A stretch of 64,000 nt of DNA from Ceriagrion tenellum (GCA_963169105.1 OY720636.1:121848188-121912187); one strand, 5' to 3'. Counted from the stretch's first letter, positions 23,801 to 37,140 are shown. The notes: a model not told the origin generated them from the letters alone. Translations and numbers: made by a program.

Positions 23801-24500
23801 ACGCCTGAGCTTCGAAACTGGTGGTACTATTTAAAATAATCTGGTGGAAAAATACCTAGGGTTCTTTTTAAAAATTAACCACGTATTTCCTCCAAGTCCA
23901 GCCTGAACTCCCCGAGTTTATAAAGATTCTTTTGGAGATGATGCTATTAATCGCTCATTTCCACAATTTTCCAACCGATACTTTATTTTTTTGTATAGCA
24001 GTTTTTTCTTATGGAGTTTAGGTTAAAACTGTTAATAATTATTATATTTCTTTCTCAATTTCCAAGGTTTAGAACTTTAATAATGTATCATCAGTGTTTT
24101 ATTGAGCATTAAGTTGAATTTTGAAATTTTTAACGCCAGAAGAAAAAGGTAATATTTATAAATAATAAAGAGGTCATGAAAAAGAATCATTTGGATATTC
24201 ATACTTCATTTTCGGTTTCGAGTCCCCACCCGCAATTTGATTTGGTAGAACAGAAATTAACTCGTTAAGAATATGTTAAAATAGGACGCCTAGGTAGCTT
24301 ACTAGATTATTTCTTAGTTTCGCATAAATGTCAAAGGGTGTCACGCCAGTTAAAAATATGCTTTCAATAACGAAGTTTTACGAAGTTTTCTTAATATCTT
24401 TTGGGTTTCAAATAAATTTTCTCGTAACTAAAGCGTGGTGGAGGCACATTTAAGTTTATGGTAGTTGAACTGAAGTTGGTAAGAGCTAGAATGGGAATGC
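20900..24500. other. AT-rich non-coding stretch
   Basis: No gene recognised. One short hairpin at about 22541-22570 has ten-bp arms AGGAGCACCA/TGGTGCTCCT around CAGCTGACAA. It is too short for a microRNA precursor. The rest is featureless. Confidence 0.6.
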
Positions 24501-24509
24501 ACGAGTAGT

Positions 24510-26350
24510 TTTTTTTACGTGCGAATTTCCTCAAACCAAACAACGGGTGACGACGCAGCAGAGGCCCGCGGTCGCAACAAAAGCGTGCGGTGCGGTGGGA
24601 ACGAGAGAGGGGAGGGGAGGAGAGCATGGAGTCAGAGCGCAAGTGAGGAAGAGAGTGCCGGGAGAGTGGGTAGGAGAATTAAAGAAGAGGAAGAGGGTCG
24701 CTTTGAATGCTTTGCGTGCGAGTGAGTGAGTGTGGGTGGCGCGAGGAAGAAGAGTGAGTCTTAAACACCGCTGGCACCCAATCGTCTCGCCGGCCACCCA
24801 GCCTCTTCCTCTCCTCCCCTCCCTCCACGACTCTCCCCGCCGCTCCTCCTTCACCCCTTTCTGCCATTTACCCACCCACCCCTTCCCACTCCTCCCCGTT
24901 CTCCCTCCCACCCCCCTCTCTTCCCACCGACCAACGAGAAGATCCAGTCCGCATGGTCCATTCATAGGGAGGAGGCGTGAGAGAGGGAAGCGAAAAGAGT
25001 GTAGCGGGGAGGGGGATTCGGGAGGCTTGGTGGGAAATGAGGAGAGGGAGGTGAAAGGGGAGGAAGTGAGAGGTTCTGCACAGAGAGAGGAGAGAAGATA
25101 CATTTTTTTCTTTAATTTTCACCTCCCCACAAACCCTATCGCTGTCTCCCTCTCTGGCTTCTACAACCTAACCCTCCTCGAACCCCACACTCCACTGCCA
25201 CTTCCCCCAACCCAGTCCAGGACCCCTACCCAAACCATTCGTCCACTGAAAGACCACGCACTCCTCATACTACACGTCCTCCGCCGGCCCAGCATACCCC
25301 CTCTCGCCCCACACCATCCCCGAGGATCCAAGCCGAAAGAACTCCTGGCAACAAGCCAGCTCACGCAAGAGATCCACTGCCTCCACCACCACTGAGAGAG
25401 TGGTCTTCTTCCCCACCCCACGAGGGCCCCCCTCCTCCCTCCCCTTCCCCCCAGACCACTCTTCCAACCTCCCCTCTAATTCTGCCCCCCTCATACCACC
25501 TACTCGTTCGCTCCCCCCACCACGAACTAATCCCTCTACTCCCATACTCTTCGTTCCCCTCCCTCCACACCGGCCTCTCCCCACCCCCTTCTCCTCCCTT
25601 CGCCATCTCTATTTCACGGCCCTCTCGTCCATTGAGTCTCTTGGCTTACCAATCTCCTCACTCACTGCTTCTTGAGCGGCGGCAGACGCTTGCAGTTGTG
25701 TGCGGAGGGAAGAGTGGCAGATCTTAAAACCACGACCGACGTCGAAACACATCTTTGCCTCTCATTTACCCTCCGGCTGAAGAAGAAGGCGACGATCCCT
25801 ACGGAGGTGTCCGGCGCGCAAGGCCCCTCCCACAACTCGGCGTATAGTACTCTCTTGGACGAAATAGCGCAGTGGACACCGCACGAGTGACACATGTCTA
25901 CTGTCGCGGCCACCGTTGTTGCTGTTTAAAAAGCGGTCGATTTGACTTTTTTCTCCTGCTGGACACAAGTTAAGTTTCCGGGTTGAGAACATTTTACAGT
26001 GTACTTTTTTCCGTGCGGCGAAAGGACGGACTTAATTTTCGCCAATTTTGTGAAAGAAATATTCTGTGACATTTGCGGGAGGAGTATATGTGTGCGTTCA
26101 AAAGGTGAGGAGAACTTTCTGTTTTTTTTCTGGTGCGCAGGCATCGCCTGCCGCTGTCTTCGGAAAAATCAGCGAATTTTGTCGTCAGCGGATGGACTGG
26201 TGGTTTTTGGCAAAGAGCGCCCATTCAGAGGAGGTGGATCGAGGGAAGAGAAGGTCCGACACCGATTCGGCCGTTGAAGTCTCTAGGTTTTGGCGGTCGA
26301 ATCTCCGGCTGAGTTTCGCCGGCGAATGAAAGCTTGACCGCTCATTATAA
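24510..26350. promoter_or_regulatory. Large CpG-rich island, possible promoter and first exon
   Basis: This is the longest GC-rich block in the window. It alternates between G/A-rich (24540-24760, 24960-25100) and C/T-rich (24780-24940, 25110-25640) on the plus strand, then becomes a balanced, CpG-dense sequence from 25670 to 26340. The frames in the first part (up to 221 codons) are Pro/Ser- or Gly/Arg-rich on both strands and look like composition artefacts. The 25670-26340 part looks like a CpG-island promoter. It is followed by a hairpin (8-bp arms AAAGACGC/GCGTCTTT at 26350-26371) and a possible splice donor, GAG|GTAGGT, at 26528. No coding start can be supported. Promoter function and orientation are inference. 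Confidence 0.35.
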
Positions 26351-26399
26351 AAGACGCTTTGTGGCGTCTTTGAGCATGCTTAGCTTTCCACCGGAGACA

Positions 26400-29300
26400 G
26401 CTTCGTGTATTTCACAAACCTGAGGGAAACTTAACTGAGAAGATTACTTGGCATCATCAGCATAGTGGTATCAATTTCACGCACCTAGTCCAAGAACGGC
26501 TGTAGGAGAAAGAATAAATCGGAAGAGGTAGGTGAAGTTGCATGCCATTTTTCTTAGACGTTTATCACTCTGATTAAATGTGTTAAGATTTTTCCGTCTC
26601 CATTGAATGATTAGCAGGTGATCTCGTTTACCCATCGGTTGAAGTGGAATAATCGTTAATTTTAAACCATTTTAAAGTAGGAAACAAATTTCACGGTGTT
26701 CCTATAGGGACTGCTTATGTTGTACCATCTGAAACTCCTGCCGTAAATTAGCACTTGGATTTCAAATTTTGCTGCTGAATTCACGAAAAAAATATATAAT
26801 GGCTTGCTCAGCATTATCTTTTTCTTACCAACAAGTTATATGGACAATGATTAAGATACCACGTTACATGGGAGAGGAAACGGTGGCGCATGTACTTAAT
26901 GTGTTTCTAAATACTAGCGCATTACTTTTCGTCCGGGTTTTAATAATGAAAATGGAGTTGAAACCGAACCTGCAAATTTTCGAAATGCAAATCAGCATTT
27001 AGAAGTAGTAAAATTGGGAGAGATTGAAAAAGCACTTGATTTTAACTATTAGCACTTAAAAGAACGAGAACATTACAAAATTAAACCTTGATTTAAAAAG
27101 ATAATGATAAGAAAACGCATCATCTTAGGAAATCACTCTCTAAACCAGTATGGACCATTATCAATAAGCTTTTTGACCACTATCTTACGATTATGTTCAT
27201 TCCAAAATCATATGTATCTTCGCAGGAAATCTATGTAAAACAAATAGAGCGCTTAAATGAAATTACTTAAGAAAGAATTTGATACGCAAGGCCTCCCTTC
27301 ACCACTCACGGGGGCCCACGTTATGTAATTAAAGGACTACCATACAAGAAAATTCATCCACCACGAAGTCTGGTGCTTCTGCGGTTCTGCCAAACCGAAC
27401 CATTCGAGATGCATGAGAAATGTCTTCGTTTAACGGTGACGATTTTGCCGAGAAGTTGAGTATTTCCTATCCTTCAGTTAACGGCAGTATTTACACTGAC
27501 CACGTTTTGGGCAGGTACACCTCCAAGCTCTCTGCCTATTTTTTCGGGCACGCGGCAGGCTTAGGAACCGCGACGGATTGTAGCCAGCCGCGCGTGGCAG
27601 AGGTGCACATTTGCACTGATTATTTATTGTTTCCCTTGGTTGGCTGTCCCACTTGCCAATTACTCCGGAAAGAGCCGGAGGACGTCCGTGCGAAGAAAGG
27701 GAGTTACGTGGAGATTTCAACGTCCGAGACAGATAAGATTGGAAGACCCCGGCGTGGATCCCATTCCCTCCATCAGAATCCCCGCCTACACAATCGTCTC
27801 AACAATCCCTACACTGACCAAGCTCAGATTAACCCGAATTCATGGGCAAAAACAAAGTGTAATTGGTGCTATGTATAAGCTTTACATACTTCCATGAACA
27901 GTTAACTTTCCTAGAACACACGGTCTACCTTAAGCAATAATATAAGCTCCATCTCGGCCCTAAGAAGGTCGTCAAAAATAAACCATCCTTTCTCAGGAGA
28001 GAAAGATAAAAATTCTTTGAATTAAGTGATTTCACTGCAAAAGTTGCAGAGGACAGTAATCAGCACTGAGTATTATTAAAGCAGCTTAAAATGATAAGAT
28101 CAAAACAATATATTTATTTGTAAGCTTTCTGGGTAGGTATAATTTTTAGGAATTGATTGGATATTTATAGGACAATTGGTGTTTTTTTTTACTTTAATGT
28201 AGAACAATCCTAATTATCTACCACGATACTTTAAAATGAAAAGTCATAAAGCTAAATAATTTTGCATTTGTGAAAAGAGCACCGTAGAATGAAAACTTTA
28301 AAGCGACTCGGGTTCTCTATATGGACTTCGTAAATCGGCTGTTAAGAAAATAATTTTCGCAGTAGTTATCAGGATGAAACGAAGAATCGACATGCTTGCG
28401 CCCAAAATCAGAAACTTAAATCACATGAAATGGGTCTGCTCGCAGAATAAACAAGAAGCAATAGCAACTAGAATGTTTATGAATTCGAAAAATCTACAAG
28501 AAGACTGCAAAGGTGTACACATTGGAATGCGTAATTTTCCAAATATCCCATCTTCCTCGAACTCTCAGTCAATAGATTTCGCCGACGTTGTTTCAAGGTC
28601 GGAGGAATAATAGCTAATGTGCCGTTGAAATTCTTGCCTTCGAACGGGATGATGCCAACCTAACTGTTGTTGCGCCATTTAATTGGACCTAGAGAGCACA
28701 GGCCACACCATTACGCTAATTTCATCCCGCCAATAAAAATTTAAAAAGGAAGAAAATCATTGGGTACACAGAACTATTCCTTGAAACTACACTCATTCAT
28801 TGACTTTTTTTTTAAATACCAAAACAGTAATGATTAGCCAAAAAAATCATCGCCGATGTATAAAGTACATTTGTTATAAGTCTACCAAAATAAAACATCA
28901 TTATTACACTAATGTTGTAATTTATGACTGCCACTCGAAATCGTGATTTCACTCTGTATGAAGTGAACCTGAAGAATATCCCTGAAATTTATATTAGTTT
29001 TAATAACTCTAATAAGCCTCTATTAATATCGATTAATCCATAATTGAGTAAGCATCACTTTGTCAAGAATTGACGTTAGCTGAATATCATCGCAGCAAAA
29101 GTTTTATTGATTCATGCCGCCCCATATTATTTCCCTCGTCAATACAACCAAATTAATAACTTCAAGGAGGGCATATGATTTTATTTGCATCTTAAACTTT
29201 GATCTCTACCGAATAAGATGCAACAATACTCAAATCTCCACCCGCTAAAAAATCATGTTGGAGCTCGCATAACATACATGATCATCTCTTTACCTCATTG

Positions 29301-31030
29301 AAGTCACAGTGGACCTCAGTCCACAGACTCCAGAACCATGGACTTAAGTAAAATTGGGATATATATTTCTGTTTAATGAGATCATCTCGATGATAGCTCG
29401 CCATTAACTTGCATCAGTAGAGACAATTAATTATAAAGGCCAATTTTTAGAAGAGTTGGTGATAACCTAAACCCGAATAACTTTTTGCAAAACTAAAAAA
29501 ATAATCCCAACTGCTAATGACAGGAAATTTGATGATGAAATCGAAAGTCCGATTTGTTGAAAAATTAACTACAACAAATAACGCAGGAAACGAACACTTC
29601 GCATTCACACTAAATAATTTCACGACTCCTAAGGTTTTATAACTTCTTCCATACTCGTTATTTTATGAAGTATGATGAGAAAAACTAAACGAGTCAGGAG
29701 ATTGGTATGAAATGAATAGCCCAATTTATTCCTAATAAATATACTAATATACCCTATCATCAAGAGATTTAATCATATCACGAAGATTTTAGAAGGTTTG
29801 GAGATTGCTCCCAAGCATATAATACATTAAAATTAGGTAATTGACTCCACAGTCATATAATGGACAGAAAAATAAGAGCAATCAATCACCATCATCCCAA
29901 AACGATGGGGTAAATATAAAACCTCAGGTAAAAATTAAAATGCTTTTTATCACGATAACTCTTCAAATATTATTGAGAAAGCAACTGATCCGGTTGTACT
30001 GCGGAAAAAATGCAATTTAAATCATCCTAAACCATTCAACTAATACTAAATACTGATCCTCGTTGATATGGTCAAATCAGAGGTAATGGATTTCTTACAT
30101 ACGATTACCTTTAAAAAGTCGCCGACATAGGGAGACCGTCAAACGAACACACTTAACGAAAGTATATGGCCCATATTCCAAATTTCGTATTAATCAGAGC
30201 ACTTATTCAGCAATACTCTTTAACAATCAAAAGTAATTTACATTCTTTCATATTATATCCAATAGTCAAAAATGAGTTCATAAAGCATGTTTCACCAAAA
30301 ATCACTCGTTAAAACTTAGAGAAGCAATATTAACTAACGAATATAATAGCCTCAAATCAACATAAAAGACCAATACCTTTTGATTAAAAAAGATAAATTT
30401 CTTGATGCTTTGAAATTATTAGATCAACTATTCCACTACAAAGAAAGAATAGGAAATTTTGTCGGCGGCGTCGACTTGTTCATTACAAATTCCGTCACAA
30501 CTGCGAATTTTAGATATGAAATCCATCCCTTATCACTTAGTCGAATTTTATGTTTCACCAGTAGTAACTCAACAAGATCATAATACTTATTACCAGCTCA
30601 ACGCAGATACATCGACAGTATTTTTATTTTGTATTTTATAGAATAATAGGGTATGAAAGTGGAGGATCAGCACCTTTGCTTCCTTTGCCTTAAAAAATTT
30701 ATCTTAAAAATTAGCGAATATTACTGAAATAAAATGAGGTACTCAAATTAATGTAAGCCAAAGTGGATACATGGAACAACTCGATTAAGTATCTCGTGTA
30801 ATCAAAAGTGCATTTTTACTGTGATTCATTACTTTACAAAATTGATGACATGATTATTTACTTTGCCATAATGGAAACAAAATGCGCCATCAAGGCGAAA
30901 TAAAGATATTCAAGAGATAATGAAGTGTAAACAGTGATCAATTGACTCCGGCTTGATACACTGAGTAAGAATTCCACATCCCCGGCCCATGGTTAGAGTG
31001 TAGTTACACCTGACTTGGCCATTTTGTTTT
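26400..31030. other. AT-rich non-coding stretch
   Basis: No recognised gene. The 152-codon frame at 27420-27878 is listed separately as doubtful. 28.6-31.0 kb is uniformly AT-rich, with only short random frames. Confidence 0.55.
27420..27878 (+). other. Unrecognised 152-codon open frame
   Basis: A single open frame in slightly GC-richer DNA. The predicted protein is hydrophilic and Cys-containing (CPTC near residue 78 and a final CNWCYV), with no membrane segment and no family I can name. An 80-codon antisense frame overlaps it. Without splice sites, a promoter or homology it may well be chance. It is recorded only because it is among the longer frames outside low-complexity DNA. Confidence 0.15.
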
Positions 31031-31049
31031 AAAGAGCCTAAGGCCATAA

Positions 31050-31800
31050 AGAAGAAACACCGTAACAACACAATGCGCGCGTGACCCGAATTAAAACGAC
31101 GCTACATTTTATATTTTTTCCGCAGTTGAAAGAGCGGGCGGCGAGAGAGAGTGAGAGAGGAAAGGAGCAGAAAACCGAACCCCTTTTTGAAATAATAATA
31201 ACGAGGAGTATCGCGACCAAAAATGACCCGCCTCGCGGAGGGAAAAAGGTCATCAACCTTTCCCTCCCGCGAAGGGGCTTCGCTCTTTTGGTTGACGAAC
31301 AACCGCCGCCGATCCCACCTGGTGCCTCAAGGTGGCAAAGAAGGTTCTTGTGCGATAGCGGGCAAGCCAACGGTTTTTATTCTGTTTGGTCAAGTGACGG
31401 GCGGAATTTCCAAAGTCTGCGCGCCGACTTTGGGCCGCCGTCGGCGGGGATGTGGGGATGACACACGCACCAGGGGGAGGCCGCACAGACAGAACGACGC
31501 GAGGAGGATACATATCCCTCCCTCCCGTCTCCGTATCTCTCGACGCGGATCGCTTCTCCCTCACCCAGGAGAAAAACTCGATTCGCGAAGGCGCGGAAAG
31601 TGAAACCCTTCGCTGGACGAATATTTGAACACGTGGACAGCGAGTGAATGAAAGAAAGAAGGAAAAATATGAATGGTTCGCGCGGGCGTGCCCGTGTTTT
31701 CTTCTTCGGCGGTGCTGCTGCTGCAGCTGGTGATTTGGCGGTTTTTTTTCGAGTTACGAGTTCCCACCCGAGGCGTGACATGGAGGGAAAAAAACATCGA
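31050..31800. other. GC-rich island
   Basis: CpG-dense sequence with overlapping open frames on both strands (up to 147 codons). The minus-strand frames are Ser/Arg/Pro-rich and the plus-strand frames Arg/Gly-rich, and none has a recognisable domain. A CTGCTGCTGCAGCTG-type run lies near 31714. The block could be an unmethylated promoter island. Confidence 0.4.
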
Positions 31801-34250
31801 TGGCCACAAAATCCACTCATAATGGGTCCACAATTTCGAGGTTTCGGCGAGAATTATCGTAAATATGTTCGGCAATGGACCAAAAATGAAGCACCATGCT
31901 TGATTTTTTTGTATTGAGAGAAATAAATATATTATAATACAATGGCCAAATGATAGAATTGACTTCGGATATCGAGAGAATGTTACCGTTCTCACGAAAT
32001 CTGATGCTTGGTTCTACCGTTTTTATTAACAATGAAACCCCGCACTAAGGGATGAAACGACATGTTTTTCCAACGTTTTAAGAAAGATAAAATAAGTCTT
32101 CACCAGGGTTGAAATTCGCCATGAAAAAAATCACTTGACTTGACCGGGATTTTCATGGCGTATTTCAACCCTGGTGTTCATGCACTCGCGCGAGTGACTT
32201 CGTACCACATCATTTGTTAAATGCAAAGATTGGAAAAATAAATCTAGGCTGACCCGCTCAAATTCAATGATACCATCCCCTCTTTGTCTCCCTAACATTT
32301 TGGGATAGTCCCTCTAAATTATTTAATTACTTTTACTAATGTATTTTAAATAAAATAAATTACTGGTATTGAAACAACCCCTGCAGTACATTAACCGAGG
32401 GTATCTCATGATATGTGTGGTTAATAAAAGCTTTTTTTAGAGTTAATAGTCTATACTTCGACTTCTAGTAGGCGAATGTCGCATCATCAGTTCATAACCT
32501 TTGAGCATAGAGATTTTTTGAAGTTGAGCTTAAGCCTATGCTAATTCGTCTTCGATAAGCCAGGTACCTTCATTTACCCTAATGTCCAATTTTGCAAACG
32601 ATGGAAATTGTAATAAAATTTTGCGATGAATACCTATTAAGACGTCGCTTTATTCATCGATAAAACAAACGCCATCGTGTTTTCAGTAAGCTACATAATA
32701 CGCCCATATGTAACCATGCCCATAAGTAAAAGACGACGTAGTTACCCGAACAAAAATATATTTTTATTTGCATTGACGGATGGAAGGATATTAGTAAATG
32801 AAATAATAGATAGTTTAAATATGAAAAAATGGGATTTCCACACGTAATTTTTTTATGCCAAGAAAATCCTCCTCGGATATCCTCTCGGATTTATTTATAG
32901 CATATATTTATCATTTAAGAAAGAGAGTAAAATAACTTGTCCTGATGTTAGTTATACTACAGAACTTTTGGAAAAATGATGATTATCAATATAATTTAGA
33001 TAAAATAGAGAACAAGTAAGATCCTTCAATAAATAAAAAGTGATTATTTCATATTTGAAGGAAATTATGGCTCAAGAAATTATATTATGAGTGTCGGATG
33101 TATGTATCTATCGGAAAACCCTAGTAACTCTGGCCTACAACGGGAAATTCACACGGGGGTAAACTTCATATTAGGCATGATTAATTCCTGATTTCAAAAA
33201 CAATTGAAATTTATAAAATTTATATAATCTCACTCTTAGTTTTTCAGAGTAACTGTGGCGTAACTCAGGCATGGTCTTTGGCAAGTATGAGTGAATATGA
33301 ATAATTGTGACAAAAATATGATGCACCTCAAATAAGAGATAGAGGTAAAAAATAGTTTAAAATGCATGGAATCCAGAGAAGTTTGCACAGAAAAAGTGAG
33401 AGTGCTCAATAAACGGAGGTACATGGAAAATTTGAATCGTGAGAAAAATATTGCATAGTAATGCTAAACAACATAAAGAAAAACTCCAGAGTATGTGACC
33501 ATGACAGAGTACGTGACGTGCTTAATGCAGCATTAGTAATCGATGAAATCCTTATAATTATCTGATTCATGACGTGCTACGGAGTACATTTGCCCCAAAA
33601 TGGCCCCAAAAATGCCCCAAAAAAAAAACCCGCCGGTTTATTGAATATAGTCGGTAATGCAGGTCGTTGAATTATTTTTCCGCAGACAGACGATAATGCT
33701 ATTCGTTCCCTACAATTAAACGCATTATGAGAAGGGAATTTTTATCATGTGTGCTGGATACATGCCATTTTGTTTGGGGGTTTTCCGTATGCTATATGGT
33801 CAAATGTGCATTGCGTGGGTTTCATTCATTGGAGAGGTAAAGGAAATAACGCACGCTCAATTGTATCCCTCTTACCTCTGTCGTATCTCCTGACATTCGA
33901 AATTTAACCCACTTCCGCTCAGAAAATTTGTTTTTGCGATTTTGATGCATTTTTCTTATTTTACCCATAGTCACCTTAAGTACTCACGAAAAATATTTTG
34001 GTGATTGTGGCAACTTGAGCACTAGAAAGTAAAGGAAAATTCTCCCGCTTTTTACGGGTTATCTTATTCAATGAACGATATTAAAACAATTGTTGTGAAA
34101 AACGCATGTTGACGTCATTCTCACTTTATACTGTAAGAATCTACCGGAGCAACTGTCTCATAGCGAGCAGAAATGATTACTTTTTCAGAGAACTTAAATT
34201 CACCAGTAACAGGATATAGTTAACATGTACAAAGACAGGAAAATCTACTT
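31800..34250. other. AT-rich non-coding stretch with one foldback remnant
   Basis: Apart from the foldback remnant at 32101-32236, nothing is recognisable. Short homopolymer A runs occur near 33595-33630. Confidence 0.55.
32101..32236. mobile_element. Internally deleted relative of the 9-kb foldback element
   Basis: CACCAGGGTTGAAATTCGCC at 32101 is the inverted complement of GGCGTATTTCAACCCTGGTG at 32158-32177. It is followed by AAATCACTTGACTTGACCGGGAT, the complement of a tRNA T-arm and acceptor end. The right side continues GAGTGACTTCGTACCACATC and ends in a TTAAATGCAAAGATTGGAAA tail, matching copy A near 9400-9453. The tRNA 5' half and any LINE are absent. It confirms that the 9-kb arms belong to a dispersed family. 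Confidence 0.75.
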
Positions 34251-34520
34251 GGACTTACACTCGTGTTGAGCCAATCCTCAGTCGTCTTGAACTGGCCCAC
34301 ACGAGGTCACAACACGAGCTCCACTGCGTGAGATCACAGCGCCAACTCACTCCTTCAGGGGCACGAACCTCCGTCCCCTGGTGGATAAATACGGCAAAAA
34401 AGATACTCGCGAATTTCCGTGGCGGCATTTTAAAATACCCTTCTTTCAACCACGAACGCGGACAGCGGTGGGCGCACGAGCGGAGGGACTGCGACCATCC
34501 GCCCAAGTAGGACTATCCGC
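34250..34520. other. Short GC-rich island
   Basis: A short CpG-containing block with overlapping 60-83-codon frames on both strands and no recognisable domain. It may be a small regulatory or exonic remnant. Confidence 0.3.
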
Positions 34521-35640
34521 AACTATACCGCACTCGTTACACGGTGTACTATTATTATTTATTTCGGTAAATAAAAGCAAATTATTTAGAGGAAAATATT
34601 AATCACGATTTTTGAATTTTGGAACTCAACTATCCGACTAGTTGACATTGAATGCAAATTACGCAATATAAAATAATCCAACCTGATAAATTATGCTGTT
34701 TGCAGATCAATATTCTATCCTGTAATTAAAAATTTGGAGCCCATTTGGAACTAAATCGCCGTGATCAAATATACCTATCCTTAAATCAAGTCTATTGAAA
34801 TATTTGATATGTTACGATGCTGCATTTGATACCTTTACGATACGTCTGCTAGCGTTAATAGCCAAAAATAATGAAATGATTTCTCAGTCTCTCATTAGAT
34901 GATCATCCTATGCCAACCACCACTCAAACCCATGGCGGGATTCGAAACCTATTTAGTTATGACGTTGACACGGAAATGAATCCTGCAAAAGCAGATTGGT
35001 TAATTCCTGGATGCTCATTTTGTTTACACATTTATCAAAGGCAACATATTATATGGACTAATACACCAGCTGTACCGTGCGGCGTTGTCCCGATGCGAAT
35101 CGAGATCCGTGAATGTTTCAGTGAACCTAGGAACTGACTTCATTGCCCACTAAATACAAAAATCACTGACTTAACGGCGTGTTATCAGGCGACCTTTTTG
35201 ATCACGAGTTAAATTTTGCCCAGCACTAGAGGACTGGTACATATCAAGCGGCATTATCATTACTTTTAGCATTATCAAAAGGCGAACTCTTCGTGGTACC
35301 AAGCAAAATCAGTGAGAGTCTGTCCCTTAGGATTAAACCTCTTGAAATTTTGGCATTTAGACAACTAATATCATTGTACACTCCAGGCAAGTGCCGCACG
35401 AAGATCATTCCCTTTCCCGGAGTGAGACAGATAGGGGAGTAGAGTCTTCTCTGGAGGTATTGCCCGCGGGTGGCCATAAATCCGATTGAATCTCCTTATT
35501 GGATCGAAAAGGAGACGATTGAAATTCTTAAGTACTGCCTTCGTGAAAAAGATCTCACGCAAGTACTCATTTGTTTCTCCCACCGCATAATCGCGCAAAG
35601 CATTTGGTAGCTGAGGATGATGCACTCAGAAAAACACATT
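34520..35640. other. AT-rich to mixed non-coding stretch
   Basis: I see nothing supportable. Frames at 34910-35137 (plus) and 35371-35625 (minus) are short and lack motifs. Confidence 0.5.
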
Positions 35641-35860
35641 ACGGCTGCGCCATATAAAGGTTGACCCCCTCGGCGCGAGCGAATGAACGTGGGGGGGAGT
35701 AGCGGGGGTGACGGAGGGAGGGGGAGGGTGGGCGGCAAAAGGACTGAAGGGAGAAGAGGAGAGAAGGGAGAGAGGAAGAAAGATCGAGAACAGGAGACAG
35801 TGCGAGGAGGGGGAGGTGACTTGAGAGAACGAATGAGCCGGATTAAAGCCGCGATGAGTT
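35640..35860. other. G/A-rich island with G-quadruplex potential
   Basis: On the plus strand 35690-35735 contains at least four G-runs of three or more separated by short spacers (GGGGGGGAG, GCGGGGGTG, GAGGGAGGGGGAGGGTGGG). This is followed by nearly pure purine sequence to about 35815. Such tracts commonly accompany promoters. Any coding frame here is low-complexity and is not called. Confidence 0.45.
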
Positions 35861-35869
35861 TACAGATGT

Positions 35870-37140
35870 TATGTAACTTTCATTACACGGAAAAAGCAGT
35901 GAGTGCTAATGAGGATAAATTTCCGAGACTTCATCGGGCTCCGATTAACAAGCTTTAGCGCGTTCATCGCCCGTCACAAAAACAGCCCTTACCACTGTAC
36001 GAGGCCATTTTGTCACCTCAAATTTAAACTAATGTAGCACAAATACAAGAATGCGGTTGCGGATAAACATGAACTATCTTCCTCCTTATTTAATAGCATT
36101 AAGAAAGAGATGCAGTAAATACATATTAAAAATTGATGTTCCCGTGAAAATTCAGATTGGACATAAATGTAGAACGTAACCGCTTGAGAATTGTAGACTC
36201 AAATGAAAGATAAGCTGAGACCTTATTAATATTCCTGTGAAACGCCATTATTTAGTATTTGAAGGAGTGGTACGACATCCAACGGGTAAGCGATATCCAT
36301 CACAAAATAAAGTAATTTTCATGAAGGTTCTGGCTCACATTTATAGTTATTTTAGATATCAGATGATACATATTTTTATTCAGTATTTTTTAAAGTCAAT
36401 AGCTAAGCCGACTCAATAATAGTTCAATCAAATTCAAGGTTGTGCTCCAGCTATTCATTATTTCACTGTGCTTATCATAACCGCTTCGCGAGATACTTTT
36501 AAAATGGTGACTGTCGTACAGATGCCCCTGGGTCGGAATTCTGTTACCATAGAAGAACCTGGCTCGTTAAAAGTTAGACACAAGAACATAATCGTACCTT
36601 ACAATATCAGCATAAAGAAAATTTTGATAATAAAAAAATACATACACTTAGTGAGAAAATAGGTATTTCTTTACCCATGAGTTTCTTGTGTATGGAAACG
36701 AAAAAATACCTATGCCCTCATCGCATTACGAGGAGGAAACGGGCAGAGAGTGTCACAGGAAATGGGTCGTAAATATAAGATCTTACAGAGCTCATAGAAC
36801 GACTATAATAAGGTCAAATTCTAGCCATAGCAGAATTTACTATCAAGTTTTTCCATCAGTTCTAAGATTAGGTACACATCATAGTAAAATTTATCTCAGA
36901 GTTTCCGATATTTCCCCTCGTATCCTACGCCATTGGATTGTTGTTTTATTTCCCGTGAATTCTAGACAGACGAAAGACATTATTGCTTTATTACCTCAAT
37001 ATAGAGGTGCAGTGCCAAAAAAATACCTGAAATATCGAAAACAGACGCTGTCTTCTTCGCTGCATGTCGCGGGATTGAATTTAAACTCACGTTGCGTATT
37101 TCTTAAGAATGCAGTTTTCGGTTAAACATTGCGATAAAAG
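35870..37140. other. AT-rich stretch with one doubtful open frame
   Basis: Short plus-strand frames follow one another (36237-36419, 36468-36662, 36688-37125) but in AT-rich DNA and without motifs. Only the last is long enough to list. Confidence 0.45.
36688..37125 (+). other. Unrecognised 145-codon open frame with internal duplication
   Basis: Long for its AT-rich setting. The predicted protein is basic. Residues ~48-64 (SHSRIYYQVFPSVLR) and ~66-83 (HHSKIYLRVSDISPRILR) look like a diverged tandem repeat, also visible in the DNA as CATAG(C/T)A(G/A)AATTTA. I cannot assign a family. It may be a chance frame or a remnant of an unrecognised mobile element. Confidence 0.18.

Noticed and set aside
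24531..25395. Long open frames of 190 (minus) and 221 (plus) codons
   Set aside because: They overlap on opposite strands in blocks that are nearly all purine or all pyrimidine. Their products are Pro/Ser- or Gly/Arg-rich, without domains.
29317..29332. GTGGACCTCAGTCCAC hairpin as a regulatory site
   Set aside because: A six-bp stem in non-coding DNA with no gene beside it. Many such occur by chance.
34910..35137. 75-codon frame with several Cys and His residues
   Set aside because: Spacing fits no zinc finger or other motif I know, and the length is within chance expectation.
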